Under the pieces are notes generated by a model that ran no database searches, had not been told where the DNA came from, and was given only the letters and a program-made list of their open reading frames with translations. DNA of 64,000 nt from Massilia sp. Mn16-1_5 (GTDB taxonomy: Bacteria; Pseudomonadota; Gammaproteobacteria; Burkholderiales; Burkholderiaceae_D). Below are positions 43,735 through 54,249 of the stretch, in pieces. The position numbers and the translations under genes are program-made. The DNA lies in contig NZ_PPXQ01000021.1 in assembly GCF_004798585.1 (NCBI RefSeq), positions 1 through 64,000 of the forward strand. Direction: 5' to 3'. Numbering within the stretch: position 1 is the first letter of the stretch; every line of letters begins with the position of its first letter.

Positions 43735-44627
43735 CAGAAAACGGTCTCTTTCAAAATGCGTGACAGGTACTGGCCGTAGCCGTTCTTTCTCATCGGCGCG
43801 GCGAGCGACTCGAGCTCGGCCGGGCTGATCCAGCCTTTGCGGAAGGCGATCTCCTCCGGGCAGGCGACTTTCAGGCCCTGGCGGTGTTCCAGCGTGGCGA
43901 TGAATTTGCTGGCGTCGAGCAGCGACTCGTGGGTGCCGGTGTCGAGCCAGGCGTAGCCGCGGCCCATGATCTCGACGTGCAGCTTGCCCAGGTCCATGTA
44001 GATGCGATTCAGGTCGGTGATCTCCAGCTCGCCGCGGGCGGATGGCTTCAGGCTCTTCGCGATCTCGACCACGTTCTCGTCGTAGAAGTACAGGCCGGTG
44101 ACCGCGTAATGCGAACGCGGGTCGGCCGGCTTTTCTTCGAGGCTGATGGCCTTGCCGTAGGCGTCGAAATCGACCACGCCATAGCGCTCCGGGTCCTGCA
44201 CGTGGTAGGCGAACACGCTGGCGCCATCGCGGCGCGTGGAGGCGCGCTCGAGCAGCTGGTTGAACTCGTGGCCGTGGAACAGGTTATCGCCCAGCACCAG
44301 CGCCGACGGACTGCCGTCGAGGAAGCGCTCGCCGATCGTGAAAGCCTGTGGAAGGCCTTCGGGCGACTCCTGCACCGCGTACGACAGGTTCAGGCCCCAG
44401 CTCTCGCCGGTACCCAGCAGCTGTGCGAAACGCGGCGTGTCCTGTGGCGTCGAGATGATCAGGATGTCGCGGATCCCTGCCAGCATCAGGGTGCTCAGCG
44501 GGTAGTAGATCATCGGCTTGTCGAACACCGGCATGAGCTGCTTCGACATGGCCAGCGTGGCCGGGTACAGGCGGGTGCCGCTGCCGCCGGCCAGGATGAT
44601 GCCCTTGCGTTGAGTGTTTGGCTTCAT
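43734..44627 (-). CDS. rfbA: Glucose-1-phosphate thymidylyltransferase RmlA
   Basis: RmlA makes dTDP-glucose from dTTP and glucose-1-phosphate, the entry step to dTDP-rhamnose. The 297-residue product begins with [20 protein letters not shown] and [20 protein letters not shown], then [13 protein letters not shown] and [18 protein letters not shown]. It is the only rmlA in the window and so would serve both rml sets. It overlaps rfbD by 4 bp. Confidence 0.96.
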   Translation of the reverse strand: MKPNTQRKGIILAGGSGTRLYPATLAMSKQLMPVFDKPMIYYPLSTLMLAGIRDILIISTPQDTPRFAQLLGTGESWGLNLSYAVQESPEGLPQAFTIGERFLDGSPSALVLGDNLFHGHEFNQLLERASTRRDGASVFAYHVQDPERYGVVDFDAYGKAISLEEKPADPRSHYAVTGLYFYDENVVEIAKSLKPSARGELEITDLNRIYMDLGKLHVEIMGRGYAWLDTGTHESLLDASKFIATLEHRQGLKVACPEEIAFRKGWISPAELESLAAPMRKNGYGQYLSRILKETVF

Positions 44628-45529
44628 AGTTGTCCTTGTGCCGCCAGCTCGGCGATGAGTCGGTTGACGTGGTGACGCCAGTCCGGGAGCTGGAGGCCGA
44701 ACGTGGTCTGGAAACGGTGGTTATCGAGGCGCGAGTTGCGCGGACGGGCGGCCGGCGTCGGATAGGCCTCGGTCGCGATCGGCTGCACCTGCTGCGGGCC
44801 GGCCTTGAGCGGCGCGCCGCAGGCCAGCGCCTGCTCCAGCACGTACTGCGCATAGCCGTGCCAGGTCGTGGCGCCGGCGGCAACCAGGTGGTAGGTGCCC
44901 GACATCGCCGGCCCGGCCGTGCCGGCATCGCGGATGCTGTGCAGCGCCAGCGCGGTGGCGTCGGCGATCAGCTCGGCGGAAGTCGGCGCGCCGTGCTGGT
45001 CGGCGATCACGTTGAGCTGCTCGCGCTCTTTCGCCAGGCGCAGCATGGTCTTGGCGAAGTTGCCGCCGCGCGCCGCGAACACCCAGCTGGTACGCAGGAT
45101 CAGGTGGCGCGCGCCGCTGGCGCGAATGCGCTCTTCGCCCTCGCACTTGGTGCGGCCGTAGACCGACAGCGGATGGGTCGTATCGCTTTCCACGTAAGCG
45201 CCCTCCTTGCTGCCGTCGAACACGTAGTCGGTCGAGTAATGTACCAGCCAGGCGCCGCAGGCCGCCGCTTCCTCGGCCAGCACACCGGGCGCGAGCGCGT
45301 TCACGCGCTGCGCGGTGTCCGCATCGCTCTCGGCCTTGTCGACCGCGGTGTAGGCGGCGGCATTGACGATGACGTCCGGCGCGTAGTCGCGCACGCAGGC
45401 GCGCAGCGATTCCGGCTGGTCGAAATCGGCATCGAGCCGGCCCAGCATGCGCAGCTCGCCCAGCGGCGCGAGCGCGCGCTGCAGTTCCCAGCCGACCTGG
45501 CCGTCCTTGCCCAACAGGAGGATCTTCAT
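44624..45529 (-). CDS. rfbD: dTDP-4-dehydrorhamnose reductase RmlD
   Basis: RmlD performs the final NAD(P)H reduction to dTDP-L-rhamnose. The 301-residue product starts [20 protein letters not shown] (GxxGxxG nucleotide motif), with [25 protein letters not shown] and [12 protein letters not shown] (catalytic YxxxK). The open frame runs further upstream, shadowing rfbB, but the ATG at 45529 overlaps the rfbB stop by 4 bp and fits the family N-terminus. Confidence 0.96.
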   Translation of the reverse strand: MKILLLGKDGQVGWELQRALAPLGELRMLGRLDADFDQPESLRACVRDYAPDVIVNAAAYTAVDKAESDADTAQRVNALAPGVLAEEAAACGAWLVHYSTDYVFDGSKEGAYVESDTTHPLSVYGRTKCEGEERIRASGARHLILRTSWVFAARGGNFAKTMLRLAKEREQLNVIADQHGAPTSAELIADATALALHSIRDAGTAGPAMSGTYHLVAAGATTWHGYAQYVLEQALACGAPLKAGPQQVQPIATEAYPTPAARPRNSRLDNHRFQTTFGLQLPDWRHHVNRLIAELAAQGQL

Positions 45530-46587
45530 GCGGCGTACTGCCTTTCCACCCATTCGCGATAGGCGCCGCTGGTGATGTTGCGCACCCAGTCCTGGTGGTT
45601 GAGGTACCACTGGACGGTCTTGCGGATGCCGGTCTCGAAGGTCTCGCGCGGACGCCAGTCCAGTTCGCGCTCGAGCTTGCGGGCGTCGATCGCGTAGCGG
45701 CGGTCGTGGCCGGGACGGTCTTTTACGAAGGTCATCTGGCGGGCATACGGCTGGCCGTCGGCGCGCGGCGCCAGCTCGTCGAGGATGGCGCACAGGGTGC
45801 GCACGACCTCGATGTTGGCCTTTTCGTTCCAGCCGCCGACGTTGTAGGTTTCGCCCAGGCGGCCGGCTTCGAGCACGCGGCGGATCGCGCTGCAATGGTC
45901 GGTGACGAAGAGCCAGTCGCGGATCTGCTGGCCGTCGCCGTAGATCGGCAGCGGCTTGCCGGCCAACGCGTTGTGGATCACCAGCGGGATCAGCTTTTCC
46001 GGGAAGTGGTAGGGACCGTAGTTGTTCGAGCAGTTGGTGGTCAGTACCGGCAGGCCGTAGGTGTGATGGTAGGCGCGCACCAGGTGGTCCGACGCCGCCT
46101 TGCTCGCCGAATAGGGGCTGTTCGGTTCGTAGCGGTGGCTCTCGGTGAAGGCCGGCGCATCCGCGTCCAGCGAGCCGTAGACTTCGTCGGTCGACACGTG
46201 CAGGAAGCGAAAAGCTGCGCGCTCGGCGTCCGGCAAGGCGCTCCAGTAGCCGCGCACCGCTTCGAGCAGGTTGAAGGTGCCGACGATGTTGGTCTGGATG
46301 AAGGCGCCCGGGCCCTCGATCGAGCGGTCGACGTGGCTCTCGGCCGCGAAGTTCAGCACCGCGCGCACCTTGTGCTCGGCCAGCAGGCGCGCCACCAGTG
46401 CGGCGTCGCCGATATCGCCATGGACGAAGACGTGGCGCCCGTCGCCTTCCAGGCTGGCCAGGTTCTGCAGGTTGCCCGCATAGGTCAGCTTGTCGAGGTT
46501 GATCACGGTCTCGCTGCCGTGCGCGAGCCAGTCGAGGACGAAGTTCGCCCCAATGAAGCCGGCGCCGCCGGTCACTAAAATGGTCAT
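45526..46587 (-). CDS. rfbB: dTDP-glucose 4,6-dehydratase RmlB, copy 2
   Basis: The 353-residue extended SDR enzyme starts [20 protein letters not shown], with [20 protein letters not shown] and [20 protein letters not shown]. It is the first gene of the rfbBDAC run and follows kpsD after a 73-bp gap with two hairpins. It is the same length as copy 1 and ends similarly ([15 protein letters not shown] here; TSGAYRDWAARQYAA in copy 1). Confidence 0.96.
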   Translation of the reverse strand: MTILVTGGAGFIGANFVLDWLAHGSETVINLDKLTYAGNLQNLASLEGDGRHVFVHGDIGDAALVARLLAEHKVRAVLNFAAESHVDRSIEGPGAFIQTNIVGTFNLLEAVRGYWSALPDAERAAFRFLHVSTDEVYGSLDADAPAFTESHRYEPNSPYSASKAASDHLVRAYHHTYGLPVLTTNCSNNYGPYHFPEKLIPLVIHNALAGKPLPIYGDGQQIRDWLFVTDHCSAIRRVLEAGRLGETYNVGGWNEKANIEVVRTLCAILDELAPRADGQPYARQMTFVKDRPGHDRRYAIDARKLERELDWRPRETFETGIRKTVQWYLNHQDWVRNITSGAYREWVERQYAA

Positions 46588-46610
46588 GCTTGTCGATTCC
46601 CTAGTTTTAC

Positions 46611-46650
46611 TAACTAATTTTTAGTTATCGCCACCCGCGTCATGCGCGGG
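46611..46650. promoter_or_regulatory. Two adjacent hairpins in the kpsD-rfbB gap
   Basis: CCCGCG (46634-46639) pairs with CGCGGG (46645-46650), and TAACTAA (46611-46617) pairs with TTAGTTA (46621-46627). In the minus-strand message the GC hairpin comes first and the AT hairpin follows. No T run directly follows the GC stem, so this is not a standard terminator. It could attenuate or process the transcript between export genes and sugar genes. Confidence 0.35.
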
Positions 46651-46660
46651 CGTGCGTTTG

Positions 46661-48379
46661 CTACAGTCCGAGCACCACTTTCGCCGCAACGGCGATCTGG
46701 TAAATAATCTGCGTCATGTCCTTGAAGACCTGGCGCGACTTGACGTCGACCTTCGGCAGCACCAGCACTTCGTCGCCGGCACGCAGGCGCGCATCCGGCG
46801 TGCCCTCTTCGAAACTGCCGTCGCGATGCGCGATCACGACGCGCGAGTTCTGCGCGTTCTGCGTGTAGCCGCCGGCACGCGCGATGTAGTCGCCGACCTT
46901 CAGCGCGCCGTCGAACGCCAGCGCGTTCGGGAACAGCACCTCGCCGCTGACCAGCACCAGCCCATCGCGGGTCGGAATACGGATCGTGTCGCCGTTTTCC
47001 AGCAGCAGCTCGTCGCGCGCGGCGCTCGATGCGATCTGCACCTGGCCGCTCGGCTCGATCTTCTTCGCGCGCTCGACCCATTGCAGGATCAAGTCCGATT
47101 CCTGCTTGCGCAGTACCGCTTCGTCGCTGGTGCCGCTGCGTGCGGTCAGCACCGCCGACTCCAGGCTGCGCATCGAGGTCTGCAGCATGGCGCGCTGGCG
47201 CTCGCGCACGCTGACGCGGTAGAGCTGGATGCTGGCGGTGTCCGACAAGGGTGTCATCCGCACCTGGCCGAGCAGCGCGCCGATGCGCGAGCCATAGGGC
47301 AGCACGTACTCCTGCTGGCTCTGGTGCTCGCCTTCCACGCGCACGGTGATCGTGCCCGGCTTCTTGTCGGCGGTGAATTCGACGTCGTCGCCGTTGGCCA
47401 CGCGCACGTCGCGCGCCGCACTCAAGGGGTAGTAGTCGGTATTGCGCACGGTGCCCGTGTTGCGCACGACGCGCACGTGCGTGGCGCTGGCCGCCGGCTT
47501 GGCCAGGCGGGCCAGCTCGTCGACCGTCAGTTCTGCACCGGCGAACTCGAACCGCTTGGCGTTGGCCGCCAGTCCGCTCACGCGCACGGTGTTCTGGCGC
47601 GGGGTGATGAAGATCACGTCGCCGTCGCTGAGCTGAATCTGCGGGATGCTGCCCTCGAGCAGAAAATCGTACAGGTTGACGGTGGCGCGCACCTGCTGGC
47701 CGCGCTTGATCTGCACGTTCAGGAAGCTGCCGCGGTCGACGTCGATGCCGCCGGCCTGGTCCAGGTAGTTGAGCAGGCTGTCCATGCTGGTGCCGTTGTA
47801 CATGCCCGGACGATTGACGAAGCCGCCGACATAGATGCGCACCGGCTGCGCCGCCGCCAGGTTGGCGTAGCCGTTGACGTTGGCGCGAAATACCTGGCGC
47901 ATCGCCGTTTCGAGCACCCGCTGCAGATCGCGGTTGCGCACGCCGAGCAGCTTGACCGGCCCGAGTTGGGGTACGAACAGGTTGCCCTGCTGGTCGACGG
48001 TCAGGATGCCGTCGAAGGTATAGCCGCCCCACAGGCGGATCTGGATGCGGTCGCCGACCGCGACCAGGTAGTCGGGGTTGAACTGGGTGGCGCCGCCGAC
48101 GGCGAAGCTGCCCGAAAAGAGCGAAGCGCCGAACACGTCGGTGCTGCGGTTGCTACTGTAGTCGTAACGCTGCGGCGCCTGCATCGGCACTTCTGCCGGC
48201 ACGGGAGCCGGTGCCTGGGCGGCCAAGCTCCCAGGATTGACGCCGGCCGCGGCGAGCATGGCGGGCGTCATGCCTGCAGGCAGCGTCACGCCTGGAGGCA
48301 GCGTGACTGCCCCGGCTGCGCCTGCCAGCGCCAGCAAGGCCGCGTAGACGGACGAACGGAAGATGGAACCTTGAAACAT
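46661..48379 (-). CDS. kpsD: Capsule polysaccharide export protein KpsD-like (periplasmic/outer-membrane)
   Basis: KpsD carries capsule across the periplasm and outer membrane with KpsE. The 572-residue product (E. coli KpsD is about 558) has a Sec signal (MFQGSIFRSSVYAALLALAG, cleavage near AGA) without a lipobox. It has a polysaccharide-export domain (YLVAVGDRIQIRLWGGYTFD then GILTVDQQGNLFVPQLGPVK, about 105-145) and several SLBB-type repeats (RIYVGGFVNRPGMY; VRVEGEHQSQQEYVLPYGS; VLVSGEVLFPNALAFD). Lack of a lipid Cys separates it from Wza. It lies 2 bp after kpsE. Confidence 0.9.
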   Translation of the reverse strand: MFQGSIFRSSVYAALLALAGAAGAVTLPPGVTLPAGMTPAMLAAAGVNPGSLAAQAPAPVPAEVPMQAPQRYDYSSNRSTDVFGASLFSGSFAVGGATQFNPDYLVAVGDRIQIRLWGGYTFDGILTVDQQGNLFVPQLGPVKLLGVRNRDLQRVLETAMRQVFRANVNGYANLAAAQPVRIYVGGFVNRPGMYNGTSMDSLLNYLDQAGGIDVDRGSFLNVQIKRGQQVRATVNLYDFLLEGSIPQIQLSDGDVIFITPRQNTVRVSGLAANAKRFEFAGAELTVDELARLAKPAASATHVRVVRNTGTVRNTDYYPLSAARDVRVANGDDVEFTADKKPGTITVRVEGEHQSQQEYVLPYGSRIGALLGQVRMTPLSDTASIQLYRVSVRERQRAMLQTSMRSLESAVLTARSGTSDEAVLRKQESDLILQWVERAKKIEPSGQVQIASSAARDELLLENGDTIRIPTRDGLVLVSGEVLFPNALAFDGALKVGDYIARAGGYTQNAQNSRVVIAHRDGSFEEGTPDARLRAGDEVLVLPKVDVKSRQVFKDMTQIIYQIAVAAKVVLGL

Positions 48380-48381
48380 GT

Positions 48382-49544
48382 TTAATCCTTATGGTCGCGG
48401 ACGATCGCGGCGAGCAGGTGCACGACACCGGCCAGCAGCAAGGTGACCAGCACCGAGACGATGACGTTGTAGACGCGGCGCGGCTCGAGCGGGTGCTGCG
48501 GCAGCGTCGGGTTCTGCACGACAGACACCTTTTTCAGGTTGCGCGTCGCCTCCACGCGGCCCTTCTCGAGAGCGACCAGGGCGGTCTTGTACACGTCGTG
48601 GGCAAAGCCGGCCGCCATTTCCAGGCGCTGGTATTCCTCGACCGTGCTGTTCAATGCCTTTCCGCTGCTCGAGGTCAAACGCGCGCTTTCCTGGGCCAGC
48701 TGCTTGTCGATGGCGGCGATCTGCAGGTCGAGTTCGACCACACCGGCCGCATGCGGCTCGAGGTAGCCGAGCAGCGCGCTGCGGCGGGTCTGCAATTCGG
48801 TGCGCTGGGCCTGCAGGCGCTCGACCACGCCGTTCAGCTGTTCGGCGCGGTTCTGCGGCGAGACCAGGCCGTGCGCGTTCTGGAAGCGGATCACTTCGGC
48901 GCGTGTCTGCTGGAAGCGTTCACCCATCTGCGCGACCTGCTTCTCGACGAAGGCGACCTGCTCGCGTGCGAGGCGGTGCGCCATCTCGTTCATCGCGCGC
49001 TCGCCTTCCTGCACCAGCGCCGTCGTAATGGCCTGGGCGGTGCGCGCGTCGAAGCCCTGCGCCTTGATCACCAGGACGCCCGAATACTCGTCGAGCTCCA
49101 CGCTCACGCGCGACAGGTAGTACTGCAGGAACCACTCGTCGGCCACGTCCTTCGACCACATGCGCGAGAGCGGATCGTGCGCGCGGTCGCTGTAGTGCGC
49201 GCGCAGGTGCAGCCTGGCGTCCAGCTTGTTCAGCATGTCCATCGACAGCAGGTAGTTGCGCAGCAGGAGTTCGTCGCTGCGGCTGCCGTTGGCGCCGCCC
49301 AGCAGCGAACTGAAATCCATCGAGTGGCTGCCGGTCATGTCGGTGCGCTGGACGATTACGTTGGCTTGCGAGACGTAGCGGTCGGAGGCGCCCAGGCTCC
49401 AGTACAGGGTGGTGGCGGCGCAGACGATGCCGGCCACGCCGAATACGCCGCGCTTTCTGAGCCAGCCCTTCAGGCGCGCGCCTGGGCGCGCCTTTGCACG
49501 CGCCGGATCGGCGTTGACGATCACCTCGTCCTTGATGCGGTCAT

Positions 49545-49548
<4 letters not shown>
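48382..49548 (-). CDS. kpsE: Capsule export inner-membrane protein KpsE
   Basis: KpsE is an inner-membrane polysaccharide co-polymerase-type protein linking the ABC transporter to KpsD. The 388-residue product (E. coli about 382) has a cytoplasmic N-terminus, a membrane segment (about 33-50, GVFGVAGIVCAATTLYWSLG) and a long periplasmic coiled coil (about 150-330; MNEMAHRLAREQVAFVEKQV, VVERLQAQRTELQTRRSALL). A PxxP-like PTLPQHPLEPRR segment precedes the second membrane span (about 362-382). The open frame extends upstream into kpsT, but the ATG at 49548 overlaps the kpsT stop by 4 bp. Confidence 0.92.
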
Positions 49549-50206
<658 letters not shown>

Positions 50207-50210
<4 letters not shown>

Positions 50211-51001
50211 TGGCTAGCCACCCGCGTTGCAAAGCGCACCTGCAGTGCCAGGCCCAGGAAAATCAGCACCAGCGCCCAGCCGTACAGATAACCCAGGCTC
50301 AGGTCGTTCAGCGTGTGGTAGTACGGCGCAAAGGCCTGGCGCGCCGTTTCCAGTCCATGCACCAGCGGGTTCATCGCCAGGTAGCCACGGTAGGGTTCGG
50401 GAATTGCGCCGATCTGCACCATCACACCCGACATCAGGTAAGCGGGCAGCATGATGAAGCCGATCACACGCTGCATTTCCGGAATCAGTTCGACTGCGAC
50501 CGAGCTCACCAGGCCAAATCCCAGACCGACCAGCCACAGGCCGGCCAGCGCGCCCAGCAGGGCCAGCGGATCGACCGGAATCACGTCGTGGCCGAGCAGC
50601 GCCAGTACGCACATGGCGACAATCAGCACCAGCAGCATGAGGAAGCCTTCGCAGGCGGCGCGCACCAGTACGGTGTCGACCGGCTTGACCTGGCGATAGG
50701 TGAACAGCGCACGGTTGGCGCTGATGGCATTGGTGCACTGGTTGGCCGTGCGGCGGAACTGAAAAAAGGCGATCAGGCCGATCGCCAGCCAGAGCGTGGC
50801 GTCGATCCCGCCTATGTTCGTCACCCGCACCGCCATGAACATGGTCAGCATGAATGCGACGTGCACCAGCGGCTCGATCAGCAGCCAGGCCCAGGCGGCG
50901 CGACCGGCAGCAAGGCGGTTGACGGTTTCACGCAGAAGTAATGCTTTCCAGGTCGAGCACGTAATCGACAAAGCAGAACGGACAACGACACTCATGGACA
51001 A
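50207..51001 (-). CDS. kpsM: Capsule ABC-transporter permease KpsM
   Basis: KpsM is the membrane-spanning half of the capsule exporter (ABC-2 type). The 264-residue product has about six membrane segments and the family motifs AGRAAWAWLLIEPLVHVAFM, FFQFRRTANQCTNAISANRA and MQRVIGFIMLPAYLMSGVMV then PLVHGLETARQAF. It is the first gene of the long minus-strand kps operon and overlaps kpsT by 4 bp. About 490 bp of noncoding DNA lies upstream. Confidence 0.94.
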
Positions 51002-51436
51002 TTCTTCGCTTACACCAGTGATTCAGCCGCAAGTGCGGGCCGGAAGTAAATACGGGCTGACGACTGGCGCAAGCGTGGAGCCTGCTCTGCGTAACCTCTG
51101 GGATGGCCGACCCATATTCCCATCGCCTGGATGAGCAGAGTTCGGTTTATTTAAGGCCGGAAAGAATTGTAGTCGATCAATTTAAATTGCTCTAGTTATT
51201 CAAACGATCATAATTTCGACGGCGCACCGCTCAAGAAACAAAATTTCCTTTGGGAAATGCTAGTAAGTGAGAGAATTTATTCAGGCCGTTTGGCGAATAA
51301 CGGACTCTGAAAAGAGCTACCGGCAAATCCGGAAAGGATTGTGTGATTATTGGTGATAATGTCAGCGAAACAGGCCAAATCTTCCGCAGCCAAAAACTCT
51401 CCAATCCTCACGGCGGTAAATACGAATGCATAGACG
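51002..51436. promoter_or_regulatory. Upstream leader region of the kps operon
   Basis: This AT-rich noncoding stretch precedes kpsM and should hold the operon promoter. The best -10 candidate on the minus strand is TACAAT at 51171-51166, about 165 bp before kpsM, without a recognisable -35. Much of 51170-51360 is AT-rich. I see no open reading frame supported by family features and no REP element. Confidence 0.4.
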
Positions 51437-51483
51437 AAAAAAAACCACAGCTTTCAAATAAATTGAAGAGCTGTGGTTTTTTT
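51437..51483. terminator. Bidirectional intrinsic terminator downstream of the wecA-like gene
   Basis: A stem of ACCACAGCT (51444-51452) and AGCTGTGGT (51469-51477) is extended inward by TTCAA/TTGAA with one unpaired G. It is flanked by an A run on the left (51437-51444) and a T run on the right (51476-51483), so it can act in either direction. It begins 11 bp past the wecA-like stop and isolates that gene from kpsM. Confidence 0.88.
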
Positions 51484-51493
51484 GTAGAGCGAT

Positions 51494-52642
51494 TTAAGAC
51501 TGCATCGATGCCGGTTCGGATTCCATCGCCGGGAGCGGCACGCTCACTGCCGGTGGCCGTGTCGCGCGGCGGCGGCGGGCACGGGCGGCGCGCGCCATGT
51601 ACCAATAGAAGGCCAGGTAGAGGCCGAAGCTGACCAGGGTTCCCTGCACCAGCGCTTCGGCGTTTTGCGGGAAGGAGACGGCGAACCAGGCCGGCACGGC
51701 TGCCAGGAACCAGGAGAACGGCGACACGCAGGCATTGCGCAGCGGCGCGCTGAAGCGGCGGAAGTAGCGGCCGGCGACGGCGATCTTGACCAGGCTGTGC
51801 AGGTGGCAGCTGTCGGGCTGGCCAGGATGGCGACGGCACCAGAGACGGCGCACGATGGTGAAAACGGTTTCGAAGGTCGGGTAGGCGCAGGCCAGCAGGG
51901 GCGCCCAGCTCGACACCTGCGGGTTACGGTAGACCAGGGTCACCGACAGCCAGGCCAGCAGGAAGCCCAGCAGGTAGGCCCCGCCATCGCCAAGGAACAA
52001 TTTACCGTACGGGAAATTGACGAGGAAGAAACCTGCCGTCACCGCACAGATGATGAAACAGGTACGCGCCAGTTCGAGGTCGCCGCAATCGAGGGCGATC
52101 ATGCCGACGGCCACCAGGCCGATCACGACCGTGCCGCTGGCCAGGCCGTTGAAGCCATCGATGATGTTGACGGCATTCGCCACGCCGCCGACGGCGAAGG
52201 CGGTGAAGAGAACCGCGAGCGGCAGCCAGGCGAGCATCGTGTCGAGCAGGCCGATGCCGGTATGGGCGATGCTGACGCCGGTCAGTGCCCAGCAGGCCAC
52301 GCCGCTGGCCATGGTGGCCACCAGGCGTGCGCCAATCGATACGCGGCGGGTCAGGTCTTCGGCGATACCGAACAGGAAAGCGGGTGCGGCGGCGGCCAGC
52401 AGGGGACCAAGCAGGGCCTGCTGCGTGACGGACGAGACCATGCATGCAAAGATCAATCCCAGCATGATCGCCAGGCCGCCGATACGGGGCGTGGGCACGC
52501 TATGGAACTTCTGGATACCACGCGTGGCGTCGAGCGTGAACCTGCCGTGCCAGCGCGTGGTCGCAACCAGCAAGAGCGAGCATGCCAGCGAAACAGCCAG
52601 GCCGATTGCCAGAGCGATGATGTGAGGTGCGGTCAAATCCAT
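51494..52642 (-). CDS. wecA: Undecaprenyl-phosphate sugar-1-phosphate transferase (WecA/TagO-like)
   Basis: This is an integral membrane enzyme of the MraY/WecA family, which loads GlcNAc-1-phosphate (or a related sugar) on undecaprenyl phosphate to start glycan synthesis. The 382-residue product has about ten membrane segments and the motifs FHSVPTPRIGGLAIMLG, AFLFGIAEDLTRRVS (DD-like region here AED), NAVNIIDGFNGLASG, KLFLGDGGAYLLGFLLAWLS and a cytoplasmic CHLHSLV. The usual DDxxD of loop 2 reads EDLTR, so the first Asp is Glu. ABC-dependent capsules do not need it, so it may serve O-antigen or exopolysaccharide synthesis. Confidence 0.85.
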   Translation of the reverse strand: MDLTAPHIIALAIGLAVSLACSLLLVATTRWHGRFTLDATRGIQKFHSVPTPRIGGLAIMLGLIFACMVSSVTQQALLGPLLAAAAPAFLFGIAEDLTRRVSIGARLVATMASGVACWALTGVSIAHTGIGLLDTMLAWLPLAVLFTAFAVGGVANAVNIIDGFNGLASGTVVIGLVAVGMIALDCGDLELARTCFIICAVTAGFFLVNFPYGKLFLGDGGAYLLGFLLAWLSVTLVYRNPQVSSWAPLLACAYPTFETVFTIVRRLWCRRHPGQPDSCHLHSLVKIAVAGRYFRRFSAPLRNACVSPFSWFLAAVPAWFAVSFPQNAEALVQGTLVSFGLYLAFYWYMARAARARRRRATRPPAVSVPLPAMESEPASMQS

Positions 52643-52934
52643 AAAAGGAGCGTCATTAACCGCCGAATTCTATCGCATTTCTCCTAAGAAAGCAGCAGCT
52701 CGACGGCAATCGTGTGGGGCTGGGAGCCGCAGGGGGCGCCTGTCTAGACCTGTACTAAGTGCCTGATTTTGCGTGGCGTTTTCCTGAATTTTTATCGAAA
52801 TTGATCAACTGCAATAAAAACTTGCACCATCTTTCATAATATTTCCCGACATTTTGTTACAACTATTGACGTATTTATGCCACGTCGGCTCACTGAATAT
52901 TTACATCCCGTTACACCTTTTATCCGGAGTGGGA

Positions 52935-54149
52935 ATGTCTTTCTTTCCGTGTGTTCAAATTCGTTTCCTCATATTATTGATTTCACCGGTTTTCGCCGTA
53001 CATGCTTATGCCCAGGGGGTATCCAGGGCAGAGCTGGATGCGGCGAAAAGCGCACTCGAACTACGGATCCTGGAAGCGACCGCCGATGCGGCGCTGGCCC
53101 AGCGTGAAGCCGAGATACGCCAGGCCACGCGCGAAGCCGAGCGTGCCGCCCTGCTTGCGCGCCTGCCTCCAGGCGCCAGCCGGCCACTCGAGGGCAGCGT
53201 CGATACCCGCCAGTTCGGGGCGGCCGGCCTGGTGCGAGCCTTCGATCTGGCGCGCAGCCTGGCCCTCGAGGTGTGCGGCGCCCTGCCCCAGGACGCGCGC
53301 ACGGCCGTCTACGATCCCGCCACCAGCGCCGGCATCACGGCCGCGCGCGGCGTCAACGACGCCCTGCTGCGCCTTGCCGACGAACTGGCGCGCCGCAACA
53401 AGGACATGCAGGCCTATATCGATGCCCACACGCCGCCCGGCGCCTTCGGCGGCACGCTGGCGGTCGCGTTGACGGTGGTGCCGAGCGTGCTACGCGCCTC
53501 GGCCGACAGCGCTTCGCTGTTCAAGACCGACGTCACGGCCGCGAGCCTGGCCTATGGCGAAGGCGCGCGCGCCCTCTTCGCCAGCGCCCTGGCCGAAGCC
53601 TGCCCGCAACGTATCGCGGGCCTGGGCAGCGGCTACCTGGGCGAACTCGACCCGGTCCAGCACGAACGCCTGCTCGGCAAGCTGCGCTCGCTCGCCACCC
53701 ACCGCGCCGATTATGCAAACCGGATCGCCACCCTGCAAAAACTGGCCGATGGCGCGAAAGGCGACGAGAAACGCGACATGGCGGCCGTGGCGACGGCGGC
53801 CGGCGCGGTATTGAAAGCGGTGGACGCATTTATCGATTCATTGCGCGCCGGAGAAAGCGGCGATAAAAGCCCGTTCGCGAATGCCGCCCGTTATCTCGGG
53901 TATGCGCAACGCACTGAAGGGGCCGCGCTGCTCGACTTCGATCTGCGCCTGGAGGGAATGAGCGTCGTGAAGGACAATCTATTCACCGGACAAAAGTTGC
54001 GCCTGTCGGCGATCGGCCTGCTCTGGTATCGGATACACGGGCCGGACGGCAGTTTGATGCTGGCGCGGACGACGCGGAAAATGGCGCCGCCGCTGGAGGT
54101 GGATTTACGCGGCGATATGGCGGGCGGTGCGTTTTGGGAGGGGCGCTAA
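52935..54149 (+). CDS. Exported protein of unknown function with N-terminal coiled coil
   Basis: I do not recognise the family. The 404-residue product from the ATG at 52935 has a signal peptide (MSFFPCVQIRFLILLISPVF, cleavage near AYA|Q), then an Ala/Glu-rich coiled coil (about 28-75), and a largely helical body with a hydrophobic stretch (FGGTLAVALTVVPSVL, about 173-188) and a glycine-rich GLGSGYLGELD. The C-terminal part (about 305-400) is beta-like and ends AGGAFWEGR. A GGAG box precedes the start, supporting it over an ATG 27 codons upstream. It diverges from the wecA-like gene and is followed by a REP pair. Confidence 0.65.
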   Translation: MSFFPCVQIRFLILLISPVFAVHAYAQGVSRAELDAAKSALELRILEATADAALAQREAEIRQATREAERAALLARLPPGASRPLEGSVDTRQFGAAGLVRAFDLARSLALEVCGALPQDARTAVYDPATSAGITAARGVNDALLRLADELARRNKDMQAYIDAHTPPGAFGGTLAVALTVVPSVLRASADSASLFKTDVTAASLAYGEGARALFASALAEACPQRIAGLGSGYLGELDPVQHERLLGKLRSLATHRADYANRIATLQKLADGAKGDEKRDMAAVATAAGAVLKAVDAFIDSLRAGESGDKSPFANAARYLGYAQRTEGAALLDFDLRLEGMSVVKDNLFTGQKLRLSAIGLLWYRIHGPDGSLMLARTTRKMAPPLEVDLRGDMAGGAFWEGR

Positions 54150-54168
54150 TTGAATGCATGCGCTGTAA

Positions 54169-54234
54169 CGCGTGGAGTCGGGACTCCACCCTACAAATAA
54201 AGGTACACGTAGGGTGGAGTCCTGACTCCACGCG
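54169..54234. repeat. Inverted pair of REP-like palindromes (GGAGTC core)
   Basis: 54169-54194 (CGCGTGGAGTCGGGACTCCA then CCCTAC) and 54209-54234 are inverted relative to each other with one mismatch, separated by 14 bp. These are the same 26-bp elements as at 273-339, over 50 kb away. They lie between two convergent genes, 19 bp after one stop and 15 bp before the other. Confidence 0.85.
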
Positions 54235-54249
54235 TTTGCGCAATCAAGA

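Noticed and set aside
51316-51322. CGGTAGC on the minus strand upstream of kpsM, resembling the core of the RfaH ops/JUMPstart element
   Set aside because: Only a 7-base match, the rest of the ops consensus is absent, and it lies upstream of the best -10 candidate, so it would not be in the transcript.
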